From NCBI RefSeq assembly GCF_044748305.1, contig NZ_JBIVFT010000014.1, forward strand, positions 1 through 64,000: a DNA stretch of 64,000 bases, given 5' to 3'. The notes below the pieces were generated by a model, which was not told the DNA's origin, did no database searches, and saw only the letters and a list, made by a program, of their open reading frames with translations. A program made the position numbers and the translations under genes. Numbering within the stretch: position 1 is the first letter of the stretch; the number at the start of each line of letters is the position of its first letter. Origin of the DNA: Arthrobacter_E sp044748305 (lineage in GTDB: Bacteria; Actinomycetota; Actinomycetes; Actinomycetales; Micrococcaceae). Shown here piece by piece: positions 16,341 through 24,671 of the stretch.

Positions 16341-16942
16341 GGCGCACCTGCCGACCGGTGATGTCCCGCTCCGACTCCGGGCTCGAAGACGGACATGGCG
16401 AAGCGGGCGGGCTCCGGGCCGGTGGCGGCATAGGAATGCTCGACGTCGCCGCTGAAGCTGAAAGCGTCACCGGCTTCCAGGACGTGAGGCTCCCCGGAAA
16501 CGGTGACCGTGAGTTCGCCGGACATCAGGTGGAGAAGTTCCTTGGTGCCGGGCGCGTGAGGCTCGCTGCTGAGGCTTTCGCCGGGCTTCATGACCCAGTC
16601 CCAGAGTTCCATCACATCAGGGGAGGCCGTGCCGACCATCAGCACACCGCGGCCGCCGTGCTCGCCGGTCCACAGCACGGCGCCGTCGCCGCTGCGGATG
16701 ACCTTGACGCCGTGGCTCTGCGGTGGCTCCACGAGGGCGGGCAGGCCGACGCCGAGGGCGTCGCTGAGGCGAAGCAAGGTGGCGATGCTCGGATTGGCCG
16801 CGCCCTGCTCAACGTTCACGAGCATGCGACGGCTGATGCCCGCGGTTTCGGAAAGCTGATCCAGGGTCCAGCCATGGGCCTGGCGCTCCTGGCGGACCCG
16901 TGCGCCGATGGCGGCGGCCAGGGTGTCGGCATCTATCGTCAT
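16331..16942 (-). CDS. XRE-family regulator with C-terminal cupin
   Basis: 203 aa. N-terminal HTH_3 domain (about 8-62; WTLDQLSETAGISRRMLVNVEQG) joined to a cupin sensor domain (about 110-190; PGTKELLHLMSGELTVTV, EAGDAFSF). This class binds a small ligand and usually regulates the adjacent transporter, here the EamA exporter with which it overlaps. ATG 16942 was preferred over a GTG ten codons upstream: the -10-like TATGAT (16954-16949) lies 6 nt before this ATG, consistent with leaderless start, and the operator 16944-16961 overlaps it. Confidence 0.87.
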   Translation of the reverse strand: MTIDADTLAAAIGARVRQERQAHGWTLDQLSETAGISRRMLVNVEQGAANPSIATLLRLSDALGVGLPALVEPPQSHGVKVIRSGDGAVLWTGEHGGRGVLMVGTASPDVMELWDWVMKPGESLSSEPHAPGTKELLHLMSGELTVTVSGEPHVLEAGDAFSFSGDVEHSYAATGPEPARFAMSVFEPGVGAGHHRSAGAPWV

Positions 16943-16943
16943 G

Positions 16944-16973
16944 AGTGCATCATAATGCACTTTTTGGTGCACT
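16944..16973. promoter_or_regulatory. Operator/promoter of the XRE-cupin operon
   Basis: Inverted repeat AGTGCA-N6-TGCACT (16944-16961) encloses the minus-strand -10 box TATGAT; an additional half site GGTGCACT follows at 16966-16973. Binding here would block RNA polymerase, so autorepression is likely. The repeats are seen directly; assignment to this regulator is inferred from position. Confidence 0.65.
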
Positions 16974-16994
16974 GAGATTTCCCTCGTTCACAAT

Positions 16995-17051
16995 GCGGGG
17001 TCACTCAGCGCCCGATGACCGTCCCGGATCGGGCTTTATCTGACTCCGCGC
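16995..17051. repeat. Decayed class A palindrome copy
   Basis: Left half GCGGGGTCACTCAGCGCCCG and right half ATCGGGCTTTATCTGACTCC are recognisably the class A arms (as at 5438-5502) with several substitutions, so the stem is imperfect. Lies between the divergent XRE-cupin and pta genes. Confidence 0.65.
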
Positions 17052-17126
17052 TCAGAACGTGACCCAGCTTATGGGCGGCGGCGCGCCACGGTGGAAGGAT
17101 GGAGGCGGAACAACCTCAGGAGCGCC

Positions 17127-19262
17127 ATGTTCACAGGAATCTACGTCACCGCCACGTCCACCGGCTCCGGCAAGTCCGTCGTCGCACTGGGCCTGGCAGA
17201 AGCCCTGTATCGGAGGGCCGGCAGGATCGGCTACTTCCGTCCGGTGGTTCCCGGGGATGACCCGGACACCGATCCCATGGTGCGCCTCATGCGCCGTCGC
17301 TATGGTCTGGAACCCCAGGTGTCCCGCGCCGCGCTGACGCTCAAGGAAGCCCGTCGGCTGGTCGCCGAAGGCCGTCGCGAAGAGATCAACACTCGCTGCG
17401 TCGAGGCGTTCAGCGAGGTCTCGGCACTCTGCGACGTGGTGATCGTGGAGGGCTCAGACCTCTCCGGTTCCGACTCCGCCGTCGAGTTCGACCTCAACGC
17501 TCAGCTCGCCAAGGACCTGGGCTGCCCGGTCGTCGCCGTGGTCAGCGGGCAAGGGCTCACCCCGGAGGAGATCGCCGACGGCGTCGACGTCGTCCGCGCC
17601 GAACTCGCCAAGGTGCACGCGGACCTTCTCATGGTGATGGTCAATCGCGCCGACCCTGAGCAGGTGGACGCGGTCCGTGCCGCGATCCGTCCCGGGCACG
17701 CCAAACGGCCCGTCTACGTCCTGGAGGAACGGCCCGAGATGGCGCGGCCCACCACCGGCGAGATCTCCCAGGCGCTCGGGCTGCAATTGCTCGCCGGTAC
17801 CGCTGACATGGAGCGCGAAGTGGCCGGGGTCAAGGTCGCGGCCATGAGCCTCGGCAACTTCATCGGTGCACTGGAACCGGGGGACCTGGTGATCGCGCCC
17901 GGTGACCGGGCCGATATCCTGGCCGGAGTCCTCGCCTCCACCCAGTCCCCGGACTTCCCGGTTCCGTCCGGAGTGGTGCTCAGCGGTGGGCTCATGCCGG
18001 ATCCCCATATTCTTCCCCTCCTGGCCGGTGCACCGTTCCCGTTCTTCGCTCATCCGGAGGACACCTATCACACGGCCACCGCCGTCTCCGCAGTGCGCAG
18101 CGAGATCTCCACGGGCAACAGCCGCAAGGTGGCATCCGCGCTCGGTGAATGGTCCCGTCAGGTGGATGAGGAGGAGATCTTCGAGCGGTTCAACCTTCAG
18201 CGCCCCGCCACCATGACACCCCTGCGCTTCCTGCACGAGCTGATCGGCCGGGCGCAGGCGGACCGCCGCCACGTGGTCCTCCCCGAAGGCACGGATCTGC
18301 GGATCCTCCGGGCCGCGGAGATCCTGCGCCGCAGGGACGTCTGCGATCTGACCGTCCTGGGCAATGAGGCCGCGGTCCGCGATCTTGCGGCTGCCCACGG
18401 CGTCAGCCTGGACGGCATCGCGCTGGTGGACCCGGCCACGAGCGAGCTGCGGCAGCGGTTCGCGGCCGAATACGCCCGGCTGCGTGCTCACAAGGGCGTG
18501 GACCTGGCCAAAGCCATGGAGACCATGCTGGACGTCAGCTACTTCGGCACCATGATGGTTCAGCTCGGCATCGTGGACGGGATGGTCTCCGGCGCCGCTC
18601 ATACCACCGCGCACACCATCCGCCCGGCGCTGGAGTTCGTGAAGACCAGGCCCGGGGTGGCGATCGTGTCCTCCGTGTTCCTGATGCTCATGCAGGATCG
18701 GGTCCTGGCTTACGGTGACTGCGCCGTGAACCCCGAGCCCACCGCGGAGCAGCTCGCGGACATCGCCCTGGCCTCCGCGGACACCGCTCGGCAGTTCGGC
18801 GTGGATCCCCGCGTCGCCATGCTCAGCTATTCGACCGGCGGTTCCGGCAGCGGGGCCACCGTGGACAAGGTGCGTACCGCCACCGAACTGGTGCGCGAGC
18901 GCGCGCCGGAGCTCGCCGTCGAGGGCCCCATCCAGTACGACGCCGCGGTGGACGCCTCGATCGCCGCGGCCAAACTTCCGGGCTCCGACGTCGCCGGCCA
19001 GGCGACGGTGTTCATCTTCCCGGATCTGAACACCGGCAACAACACCTACAAGGCCGTGCAGCAGTCCTCCGGAGCGGTGGCCGTCGGCCCCGTGCTGCAG
19101 GGTCTCAACAAGCCCGTCAATGATCTCTCCCGCGGCTGCACCGTGGAGGACATCGTCAACACCGTGGCCATCACGGCGGTCCAGGCGCAGAGTGTGACCG
19201 CGCAGAGTGTGGCTGCGCAGAGTGTGGCCGCACCGTCCGTCGTCGTCCCTCAGGAGAACTGA
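17127..19262 (+). CDS. pta: Phosphate acetyltransferase, long (DRTGG-containing) form
   Basis: 711 aa. Converts acetyl-CoA and phosphate to acetyl phosphate. N-terminal AAA-like region with P-loop TSTGSGKS (about 10-17), central DRTGG domain (about 210-325), and the C-terminal PTA catalytic domain (about 380-695) with LPEGTDLRIL, SGAAHTTAHT and SYSTGGSGSG. Length matches the E. coli/actinobacterial long form. ATG has CAGGAGC upstream; a GTG/ATG frame start at 17091 is less likely. The last ~25 residues contain three copies of AQSV(T/A) from a 15-nt tandem repeat (19185-19229). Stop and the ackA start are adjacent. Confidence 0.95.
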   Translation: MFTGIYVTATSTGSGKSVVALGLAEALYRRAGRIGYFRPVVPGDDPDTDPMVRLMRRRYGLEPQVSRAALTLKEARRLVAEGRREEINTRCVEAFSEVSALCDVVIVEGSDLSGSDSAVEFDLNAQLAKDLGCPVVAVVSGQGLTPEEIADGVDVVRAELAKVHADLLMVMVNRADPEQVDAVRAAIRPGHAKRPVYVLEERPEMARPTTGEISQALGLQLLAGTADMEREVAGVKVAAMSLGNFIGALEPGDLVIAPGDRADILAGVLASTQSPDFPVPSGVVLSGGLMPDPHILPLLAGAPFPFFAHPEDTYHTATAVSAVRSEISTGNSRKVASALGEWSRQVDEEEIFERFNLQRPATMTPLRFLHELIGRAQADRRHVVLPEGTDLRILRAAEILRRRDVCDLTVLGNEAAVRDLAAAHGVSLDGIALVDPATSELRQRFAAEYARLRAHKGVDLAKAMETMLDVSYFGTMMVQLGIVDGMVSGAAHTTAHTIRPALEFVKTRPGVAIVSSVFLMLMQDRVLAYGDCAVNPEPTAEQLADIALASADTARQFGVDPRVAMLSYSTGGSGSGATVDKVRTATELVRERAPELAVEGPIQYDAAVDASIAAAKLPGSDVAGQATVFIFPDLNTGNNTYKAVQQSSGAVAVGPVLQGLNKPVNDLSRGCTVEDIVNTVAITAVQAQSVTAQSVAAQSVAAPSVVVPQEN

Positions 19263-20441
19263 ATGCTCGTCCTCGTCATCAACTCCGGATCCTCCTCGCT
19301 GAAGTACCAAGTACGCGACGTCGATGCAGGGGAGGTGCTGCTGGAGGGCCTTGTGGAACGGATCGGCCTGCCGCAGGGCGACTCCCCGGCCGTGGTGCCG
19401 GACCACGGTGCCGCACTGGAACTCGTGGCCGCGCGGCTGCAGGAGGTGCTGGGCGACCGTCAGGTCGACGCCGTGGGGCATCGCGTGGTGCACGGCGGGG
19501 AGCGATTCGCTGAGCCCGTGCTGATCAACAACGAGGTCACCCGGGCCATCGAACGGCTGAACCCCCTGGCTCCGCTGCACAATCCCGCGGCGGTGCTGGG
19601 TATCCGGGCGATCACCGAGAAGTGGCCCGCTCTGCCGCAGGTCGCCGTGTTCGACACGGCGTACCATCGCACCCTGCCCGAGAAGGCCTGGCGTTACGCC
19701 GTCCCCGACTGGCTGTACACGCACCACGGCATCCGTCGCTACGGCTTCCACGGCACGAGCCACCAATACGTGGCGGGCCGGGCGGCTGAGCTGCTGGGCG
19801 AGCCGGCCGAGGAGTTCGACGGCGTCATCCTGCACTTGGGCAACGGCGCCTCCGCGACGGCCGTCAAGGGCGGCGAGTCGGTGGACACGTCCATGGGTTT
19901 CACCCCGCTGGAGGGCCTGGTCATGGGCACCCGGTCCGGGGACATCGACCCGTCCATCCTGGTGTTCCTGGGCCGTCAGGGGCTCGACGCGGACGCCCTG
20001 GACGCGCTGCTCAACCGCGAGTCCGGTCTGCTGGGGCTGGGCGGATCGAACGATATGCGTACCTTGGTGGAGGCTTCGGAGAGCACGGAGGATGACGACG
20101 GCGGTGCCTCCGCCGGCGTCGACCCGGTGCGCGCGCGGCGTGCGCTGGAGGTGGCCGCCTACCGGCTGGCGAAGTACGTGGGGGCGTATCACGTCTCCGT
20201 CGGAGGGGCGCAGGCCGTGGTGTTCACTGCCGGGATCGGCGAGAACTCCTCACCGTTCCGAGCCCTGGTCTGCGAGCAACTCGGCGCCTTGGGCATCGAG
20301 CTGGACGCCGGGTTGAACGCCGCGCGGTCCAAGGAGCCCCGGGTCATCTCGACCGAGGCATCCAGGATTCCGGTTCTGGTGATCCCCACCAACGAAGAAC
20401 AGGCCATCGCCGAGGCCACCGCGGAGCTCGTCAGGGCCTGA
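19263..20441 (+). CDS. ackA: Acetate kinase
   Basis: 392 aa. Produces ATP and acetate from acetyl phosphate, completing the overflow/acetate-assimilation pathway with pta. ASKHA motifs are present: NSGSSSLKY at the N-terminus, GHRVVHGGE (substrate site), FDTAYH, GFHGTSH and LGNGAS, and FTAGIGENS near the end. ATG follows the pta stop directly (TGAATG) with CAGGAGA as Shine-Dalgarno inside pta, so the two are translationally coupled. A class A palindrome closes the operon. Confidence 0.97.
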   Translation: MLVLVINSGSSSLKYQVRDVDAGEVLLEGLVERIGLPQGDSPAVVPDHGAALELVAARLQEVLGDRQVDAVGHRVVHGGERFAEPVLINNEVTRAIERLNPLAPLHNPAAVLGIRAITEKWPALPQVAVFDTAYHRTLPEKAWRYAVPDWLYTHHGIRRYGFHGTSHQYVAGRAAELLGEPAEEFDGVILHLGNGASATAVKGGESVDTSMGFTPLEGLVMGTRSGDIDPSILVFLGRQGLDADALDALLNRESGLLGLGGSNDMRTLVEASESTEDDDGGASAGVDPVRARRALEVAAYRLAKYVGAYHVSVGGAQAVVFTAGIGENSSPFRALVCEQLGALGIELDAGLNAARSKEPRVISTEASRIPVLVIPTNEEQAIAEATAELVRA

Positions 20442-20446
20442 CCCCC

Positions 20447-20507
20447 AACGCGGGGTCACTTAGGGCCCGATTTAGGGCCCAGATAGGGCTCTAAGTGACC
20501 CCGCGTT
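20447..20507. repeat. Class A long palindrome, 22-bp arms with one G-U wobble
   Basis: Left arm AACGCGGGGTCACTTAGGGC CC, right arm its complement except one C-to-T change that still pairs in RNA. It lies 5 nt after the ackA stop and 22 nt before the end of the convergent ABC ATPase gene. An internal extra TTAGGGCCC repeats part of the arm in the loop. Confidence 0.88.
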
Positions 20508-20528
20508 CCATATCCGGTGGGGCACAGT

Positions 20529-21233
20529 TCAGGCGGGGACGGACTCGCTGAGCTTGCCGTCGCGCATGTGCACCTCGCGGTCGCAGCGGTCTACGAATTC
20601 CAGATCGTGCGTGACCATGACGGTCGCGGTGCCGAATTCCCGGGTGATCCGTCCGAGCAGTTCCACCACGGCCTGGCTGCGCTCTGCGTCGAGGGCGGCG
20701 GTCGGTTCGTCGACCAGCAGCACGCTCGGCTCGCCCATGAGCGCCCGGGCGATGTTGACGCGCTGCCGCTGGCCTCCGGAGAGCTGATGCGGACGCTTCC
20801 CCTCCTGCCCTGCCAGCCCGACGGCGGCGAGCAGCTCGCGAGCCCGGGCCTCCGACGTCGTACGCGCCGCGCGGCCGCCGAAGCCGCGCACGTGCTGAGT
20901 CACCAGCAACTGTTCGACGGCGGTCAGCGACGGCAGCAGATTCGGCTGCTGGAAGATGATGCCCAGTGCCGTGCGGCGCAGCTTCGCCTGTCCGGCGAGC
21001 CCGAGTTCCTGCACTTCTTCCCCGTCCACCAGGACCCGCCCGGCTGTGGGGGAGACCAGGGTGGCGGCCACCGAGAGAAGCGTCGATTTGCCGGAGCCGG
21101 AGGGGCCGGTGAGCGCGAGGAACTCGCCGCGGTTCACGGTGAGGGACACCTGGTCGAGGGCGGTGATGGTGCCGGAGCCATCGGGATATTCGACGGTGAC
21201 GGAGTCGAGAACGAGTGCTGGGGTGGTGGTCAT
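20529..21233 (-). CDS. ABC transporter ATP-binding protein (LolD/MacB type)
   Basis: 234 aa. Walker A GPSGSGKST, Q-loop FQQPNLLPSL, signature LSGGQRQRVNIARAL, Walker B VLLVDEPTAALD and H-loop VTHDLE are all intact. The length and the FtsX-type permease gene just upstream (43 nt gap) identify the MacB/LolD exporter class, which handles lipoproteins, peptides or drugs. The pair is divergent from a NarL-type two-component system likely to control it. Confidence 0.92.
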   Translation of the reverse strand: MTTTPALVLDSVTVEYPDGSGTITALDQVSLTVNRGEFLALTGPSGSGKSTLLSVAATLVSPTAGRVLVDGEEVQELGLAGQAKLRRTALGIIFQQPNLLPSLTAVEQLLVTQHVRGFGGRAARTTSEARARELLAAVGLAGQEGKRPHQLSGGQRQRVNIARALMGEPSVLLVDEPTAALDAERSQAVVELLGRITREFGTATVMVTHDLEFVDRCDREVHMRDGKLSESVPA

Positions 21234-21276
21234 ATGGTTCTCCTGAGGTCGTGAGGAAGTGGGTGAGAGCGGCGGG

Positions 21277-22389
21277 TCAGCTGCCGCCGAGGGCCAGGAG
21301 GGGATCCACCCGGGTGGCCTTGCGGACGGCCAGCGCGGAACCGGCCAGGCCGAGCAGGACGATGCCCACCACAGGCAGGGCGATGGTGGCCGGGCCGAGC
21401 ACGAACGGAGCCGCTTGCGAGGCGAACCAGCCGCCGACGCCGCCCACTGCCGCGCCGAGGACGGTGCCGGCCAGGAGCACGATCACGGCCTGGGCCAGGG
21501 CGTCCTTCAGAACGTAGCCCTGGGTGGCGCCGAGTGCCTTGAGGACCGCGATGTCGCGGGTGCGCTGGACGGTCCAGATGCTGAGGAACGCGCCGACCAC
21601 CAGTGCGGAGATGCCGTAGAGGAACGCCTGGATGAGCAGCAGCGATCCGTTCTCGCTCTTGAAGGACTCCAGGGCCTGGAAGCTCGCGTTCCGTTCGACG
21701 CTGACCATCCCCGTCGCCCGGTCCGCCCGGTCCGCGGCGGCCGGATCGACGCCGGGAGCCACCAGCGCGGTGGCGGCCCGGCCGCGGTTCATCTGCTGCC
21801 AGTCGCTGAGGCCCACCCAGGCCACGGCCTGGTGCGAGTACCACTCGTCGGGCACCACGGCCTTGACGGTCAGATCCTTGCCGTTGCTGTTCAGCACACC
21901 GCCCGGAGCAAGATCCAGCGCTGTGGCGAGGGATTCGCTGAGCACGGTCTGACCGGGGCTGAGATCCGTGGGGGAGAGGCGCTTCCCGTCCATCGTGTCC
22001 GAGCCGAAGAAGGCCGCGTTGGTGGTGCGGGCGTCGTCGGCGGTGGAGCCTGCGCCGGAAATCGCGCCGCCGGAGGCCTTGCCGGAGCGGAGCTTCCCCT
22101 GGGAGATGCCGAGCGGGATGGCCGTGCTTCCGGCGTCCTTGGACCACGCCGCGGCCTGGGACGGGCTGACTTCGGAGTCGGAATAGCTGGCTTTCGCGGT
22201 GCCGTTCCCCGGTGCACCGAAGACGACGCGGCCTGCGGGGAGATCGCCGATGGCCGAGGTGGACTGATGAGCCAGCCCGGCGGTCAGGCCGGAGAGCATG
22301 ACGAGCAGGACGGTGATGAGTGCGACGACCCCGCCCATGAGGGCGAAGCGGCCGCCGCTGAAACGGATGTCGCGGAGTGCGAGGAACAT
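21277..22389 (-). CDS. FtsX-like ABC permease
   Basis: 370 aa. One N-terminal transmembrane helix (about 15-40), a large extracytoplasmic domain of about 200 residues, and three C-terminal helices with the FtsX-typical RTRDIAVLKALGATQGYVLKD segment; topology is that of MacB-family mechanotransmission transporters. ATG 22389 was chosen (CCAGGAGAGACACACC upstream); an in-frame extension of 40 codons lacks a ribosome-binding site and crosses the operator region. Works with the ATPase encoded downstream. Confidence 0.88.
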   Translation of the reverse strand: MFLALRDIRFSGGRFALMGGVVALITVLLVMLSGLTAGLAHQSTSAIGDLPAGRVVFGAPGNGTAKASYSDSEVSPSQAAAWSKDAGSTAIPLGISQGKLRSGKASGGAISGAGSTADDARTTNAAFFGSDTMDGKRLSPTDLSPGQTVLSESLATALDLAPGGVLNSNGKDLTVKAVVPDEWYSHQAVAWVGLSDWQQMNRGRAATALVAPGVDPAAADRADRATGMVSVERNASFQALESFKSENGSLLLIQAFLYGISALVVGAFLSIWTVQRTRDIAVLKALGATQGYVLKDALAQAVIVLLAGTVLGAAVGGVGGWFASQAAPFVLGPATIALPVVGIVLLGLAGSALAVRKATRVDPLLALGGS

Positions 22390-22504
22390 GGTGTGTCTCT
22401 CCTGGAAGGCCTGGATTTCTGGCGTACCTCCAGCCTCCCGCGCCGCGACGTTCCGGACATCGGCGGTGCGGTTGAACCCCGGAAGCGGTGCGGTTGAGCG
22501 CAAA

Positions 22505-22522
22505 ATCAACCGATCGGTTGAT
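22505..22522. promoter_or_regulatory. 18-bp perfect palindrome in the divergent ABC / two-component region
   Basis: ATCAACCGATCGGTTGAT is a perfect dyad located 115 nt upstream of the permease start and 56 nt upstream of the kinase start. Half-site-like copies GCGGTTGAAC and GCGGTTGAGC occur just left of it (about 22468-22500). Position and symmetry suit a dimeric regulator, most simply the NarL-type response regulator encoded next door; no TetR gene is nearby. Confidence 0.6.
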
Positions 22523-22577
22523 CGCCGGAGCCTGGGAATCCGGATTTCCTGACGGACCCCCTCGCTAGGCTGGAAGC

Positions 22578-23903
22578 ATGGGACTCGACGGCGGAACGAC
22601 GGGACCGCTCACGGCGGCGGATGGGCGTGCCTTCCGCGCCCCTGCGCAGGGCACGCAGCTCATCCTGCGCGTGCTGCGGGTCAGTCTGCATCTGGGATTC
22701 GCCGCCCTTCTGCTGCTGGGTGTCGTGCGGTACGCGCTCTCGCTCGGCGGCACGCCGACGCCCGCCGCTGCGCTCGTGTTTGCTCTCGCGGTGCTGCTCG
22801 CCGCCGTTTATCTGGGGGGCACTGCGGCGGAAAAGCGGCATGCCCTGGACGCGAGCCGCTTCGACCCGGTGCCGTACGCGCGCGTCTGGCTCGGCGCCGT
22901 CGTCCTCTTGTGGGCTGCATTGCTGTTCTTTTCCGCGGACTTCGCGTGGCTGGCGTTCCCGCTCTTCTTCCTGCAATTGCATCTTCTGCCGCGAGGCTGG
23001 GGGCTGCTCGCCGTGGTGGCCACGACGGCCGCTCTGGTCGTGGCGCTCATCCTGCACACCCCGGACGGCACGGTGAACGCCGCCCTGGTGATCGGCCCCG
23101 GTTTCGGTGCCGTATTCGCGGTCATCACGGGCTTGAGCTATCAGGCCCTGTACCGCGAGGCCGAGGAACAGCGCCGGGTGGCGGAGGTGCTGCGGGCCAC
23201 GCGCTCCGAGCTGGCGGCGAGTCAGCGGGAAGCCGGGGTCCTCTCCGAACGGGCCCGTCTGGCTCGCGAGATCCACGACACCCTGGCTCAGGGTCTTTCC
23301 TCGATCGTTCTCATGAGCCGGGCCACGGAACGGTCTCTGGACAGCGGAGACCTGACATCCGCCCGTGAGCGCCTACGGGTCGTGGAGGACACGGCGTCGG
23401 CCGCCCTGGAGCAGGCGCGGGATTTCGTGCGTTCGCCGGGGACGTCTGCTGGGACGGAGCTGCCGGACATGCTGAGATCCCTGTGCGCGGACACGCAACG
23501 GCAGGCACAGGCGGCCGGAGAACCCCTGGAGGTCCGTTTCGAACTCAGCGGAGACCCTCGTGAGGTGCCCGCAGAGCTGTCCCAGGCTCTGCTGCGTGCG
23601 TCTCAGGCCTCGTTGGCCAATGTGCTGCGGCATGCGCATGCCACGCGCGCGGTGCTCACTCTGGGGTTTCTGGAGGACGAGCTCACCTTGGACGTCTACG
23701 ACGACGGCGTCGGGTTCGATCCGGAAACGCCGGTGCCGGGTGCCGGGCTGGGGCTGGGCTTGCTGCGCAGCCGCCTGCTGGCGCTGGGTGGCGGTGTGGT
23801 GCTTGAATCGGCGCCTGGCGAAGGAGCGGTGGTGGCCATCAGGGTGCCGGAACGGTACGCCGTCGCTCGGCCCGCCGCGGTGAGGGAGGAGGAGACCTCG
23901 TGA
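22578..23903 (+). CDS. NarL-type sensor histidine kinase (HisKA_3)
   Basis: 441 aa. Six or so transmembrane helices in the first ~190 residues, then a dimerisation/phosphoacceptor HisKA_3 helix with LAREIHDTLAQGLSSIV (His near residue 233) and a HATPase_c domain ending in YDDGVGFD and AGLGLGLLRSR. This is the DesK/LiaS-like class. The promoter box TAGGCT at 22566-22571 lies 6 nt before ATG with no Shine-Dalgarno, so translation is likely leaderless. It overlaps the response-regulator gene by 4 nt. Confidence 0.92.
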   Translation: MGLDGGTTGPLTAADGRAFRAPAQGTQLILRVLRVSLHLGFAALLLLGVVRYALSLGGTPTPAAALVFALAVLLAAVYLGGTAAEKRHALDASRFDPVPYARVWLGAVVLLWAALLFFSADFAWLAFPLFFLQLHLLPRGWGLLAVVATTAALVVALILHTPDGTVNAALVIGPGFGAVFAVITGLSYQALYREAEEQRRVAEVLRATRSELAASQREAGVLSERARLAREIHDTLAQGLSSIVLMSRATERSLDSGDLTSARERLRVVEDTASAALEQARDFVRSPGTSAGTELPDMLRSLCADTQRQAQAAGEPLEVRFELSGDPREVPAELSQALLRASQASLANVLRHAHATRAVLTLGFLEDELTLDVYDDGVGFDPETPVPGAGLGLGLLRSRLLALGGGVVLESAPGEGAVVAIRVPERYAVARPAAVREEETS

Positions 23904-24577
23904 TCAGGGTGTTGTTGGTTGATGACCATCCGGTGGTGCGGGCCGGATTGAAGGCCATGCTGGAGGATCCTTCGGAGGACCCGGGAACGGTGCCGGACAT
24001 CCAGGTGGTGGCCCAGGCGGCGGACGGAGGAGCCGCGCTGGACGAACTTCGCCGACGGCAGACCTTGGGGGATCCGGTGGATCTGGTGCTCATGGATCTG
24101 CAGATGGGCGCCGGGATGGACGGTGTCAGTGCCACGCGGGCGATCCGTGGCGGTGACGCCGGTGTCCAACCGGTTCCTGTGCTGGTTCTGACCACGTATG
24201 ACAGCGACTCGGACATCCTGAGTGCCCTGGAGGCAGGAGCGAGCGGGTACATGCTCAAGGACGCGGAATCGCAGAGGATTCGTGCGGCGGTGCGCTCCGC
24301 GGCGGCCGGGGAGACCGCCCTCGCGCCCGAGGTCGCGGCCCGTCTGGTGGGACGTCTGCAGAATCCCGTTCCGCAGTTGTCCGCCCGTGAGGTGGAGATC
24401 CTCGAACTGCTCGCCACCGGGTTGTCCAACACGGCCTTGGCACGTCGCCTGTTCATCTCCGTGGCCACGGTGAAGACCCACCTGGTGCACATCTACGCGA
24501 AACTCGGTGTGGACAACAGGACCGCGGCCATCACGGCGGCTGTCCAGAAGAAGATCATCCGCGTCCCGGACGCCTGA
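23900..24577 (+). CDS. NarL/LuxR-family response regulator
   Basis: 225 aa. Receiver domain with DD at 8-9, phospho-acceptor Asp66 (LVLMDLQMG), LTTYD and ML KDAES; C-terminal LuxR HTH (about 155-215) with LSAREVEILELLATGLSN and VATVKTHLVHIYAKLGV. GTG start overlaps the kinase stop by 4 nt. Likely regulates the divergent ABC exporter through the palindrome at 22505-22522 (inference). Confidence 0.93.
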   Translation: MIRVLLVDDHPVVRAGLKAMLEDPSEDPGTVPDIQVVAQAADGGAALDELRRRQTLGDPVDLVLMDLQMGAGMDGVSATRAIRGGDAGVQPVPVLVLTTYDSDSDILSALEAGASGYMLKDAESQRIRAAVRSAAAGETALAPEVAARLVGRLQNPVPQLSAREVEILELLATGLSNTALARRLFISVATVKTHLVHIYAKLGVDNRTAAITAAVQKKIIRVPDA

Positions 24578-24591
24578 ATGTCCCGTGCGGG

Positions 24592-24655
24592 CGAACGCGG
24601 GTCACTTGGGGCCCGATCCAAGCCTTGGATCGGGCCCCAAGTGACCCCGCGTTCG
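24592..24655. repeat. Class A long palindrome, about 31-bp arms, 1-nt centre
   Basis: Left arm starts CGAACGCGGGTCACTTGGGG and ends GATCCAAG; right arm is the complement with one extra C (a 1-nt bulge). Essentially no loop. It lies 14 nt after the response-regulator stop and 16 nt before the end of the convergent membrane-protein gene. Confidence 0.9.
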
Positions 24656-24671
24656 GCGAGGCGAGCGGGAG

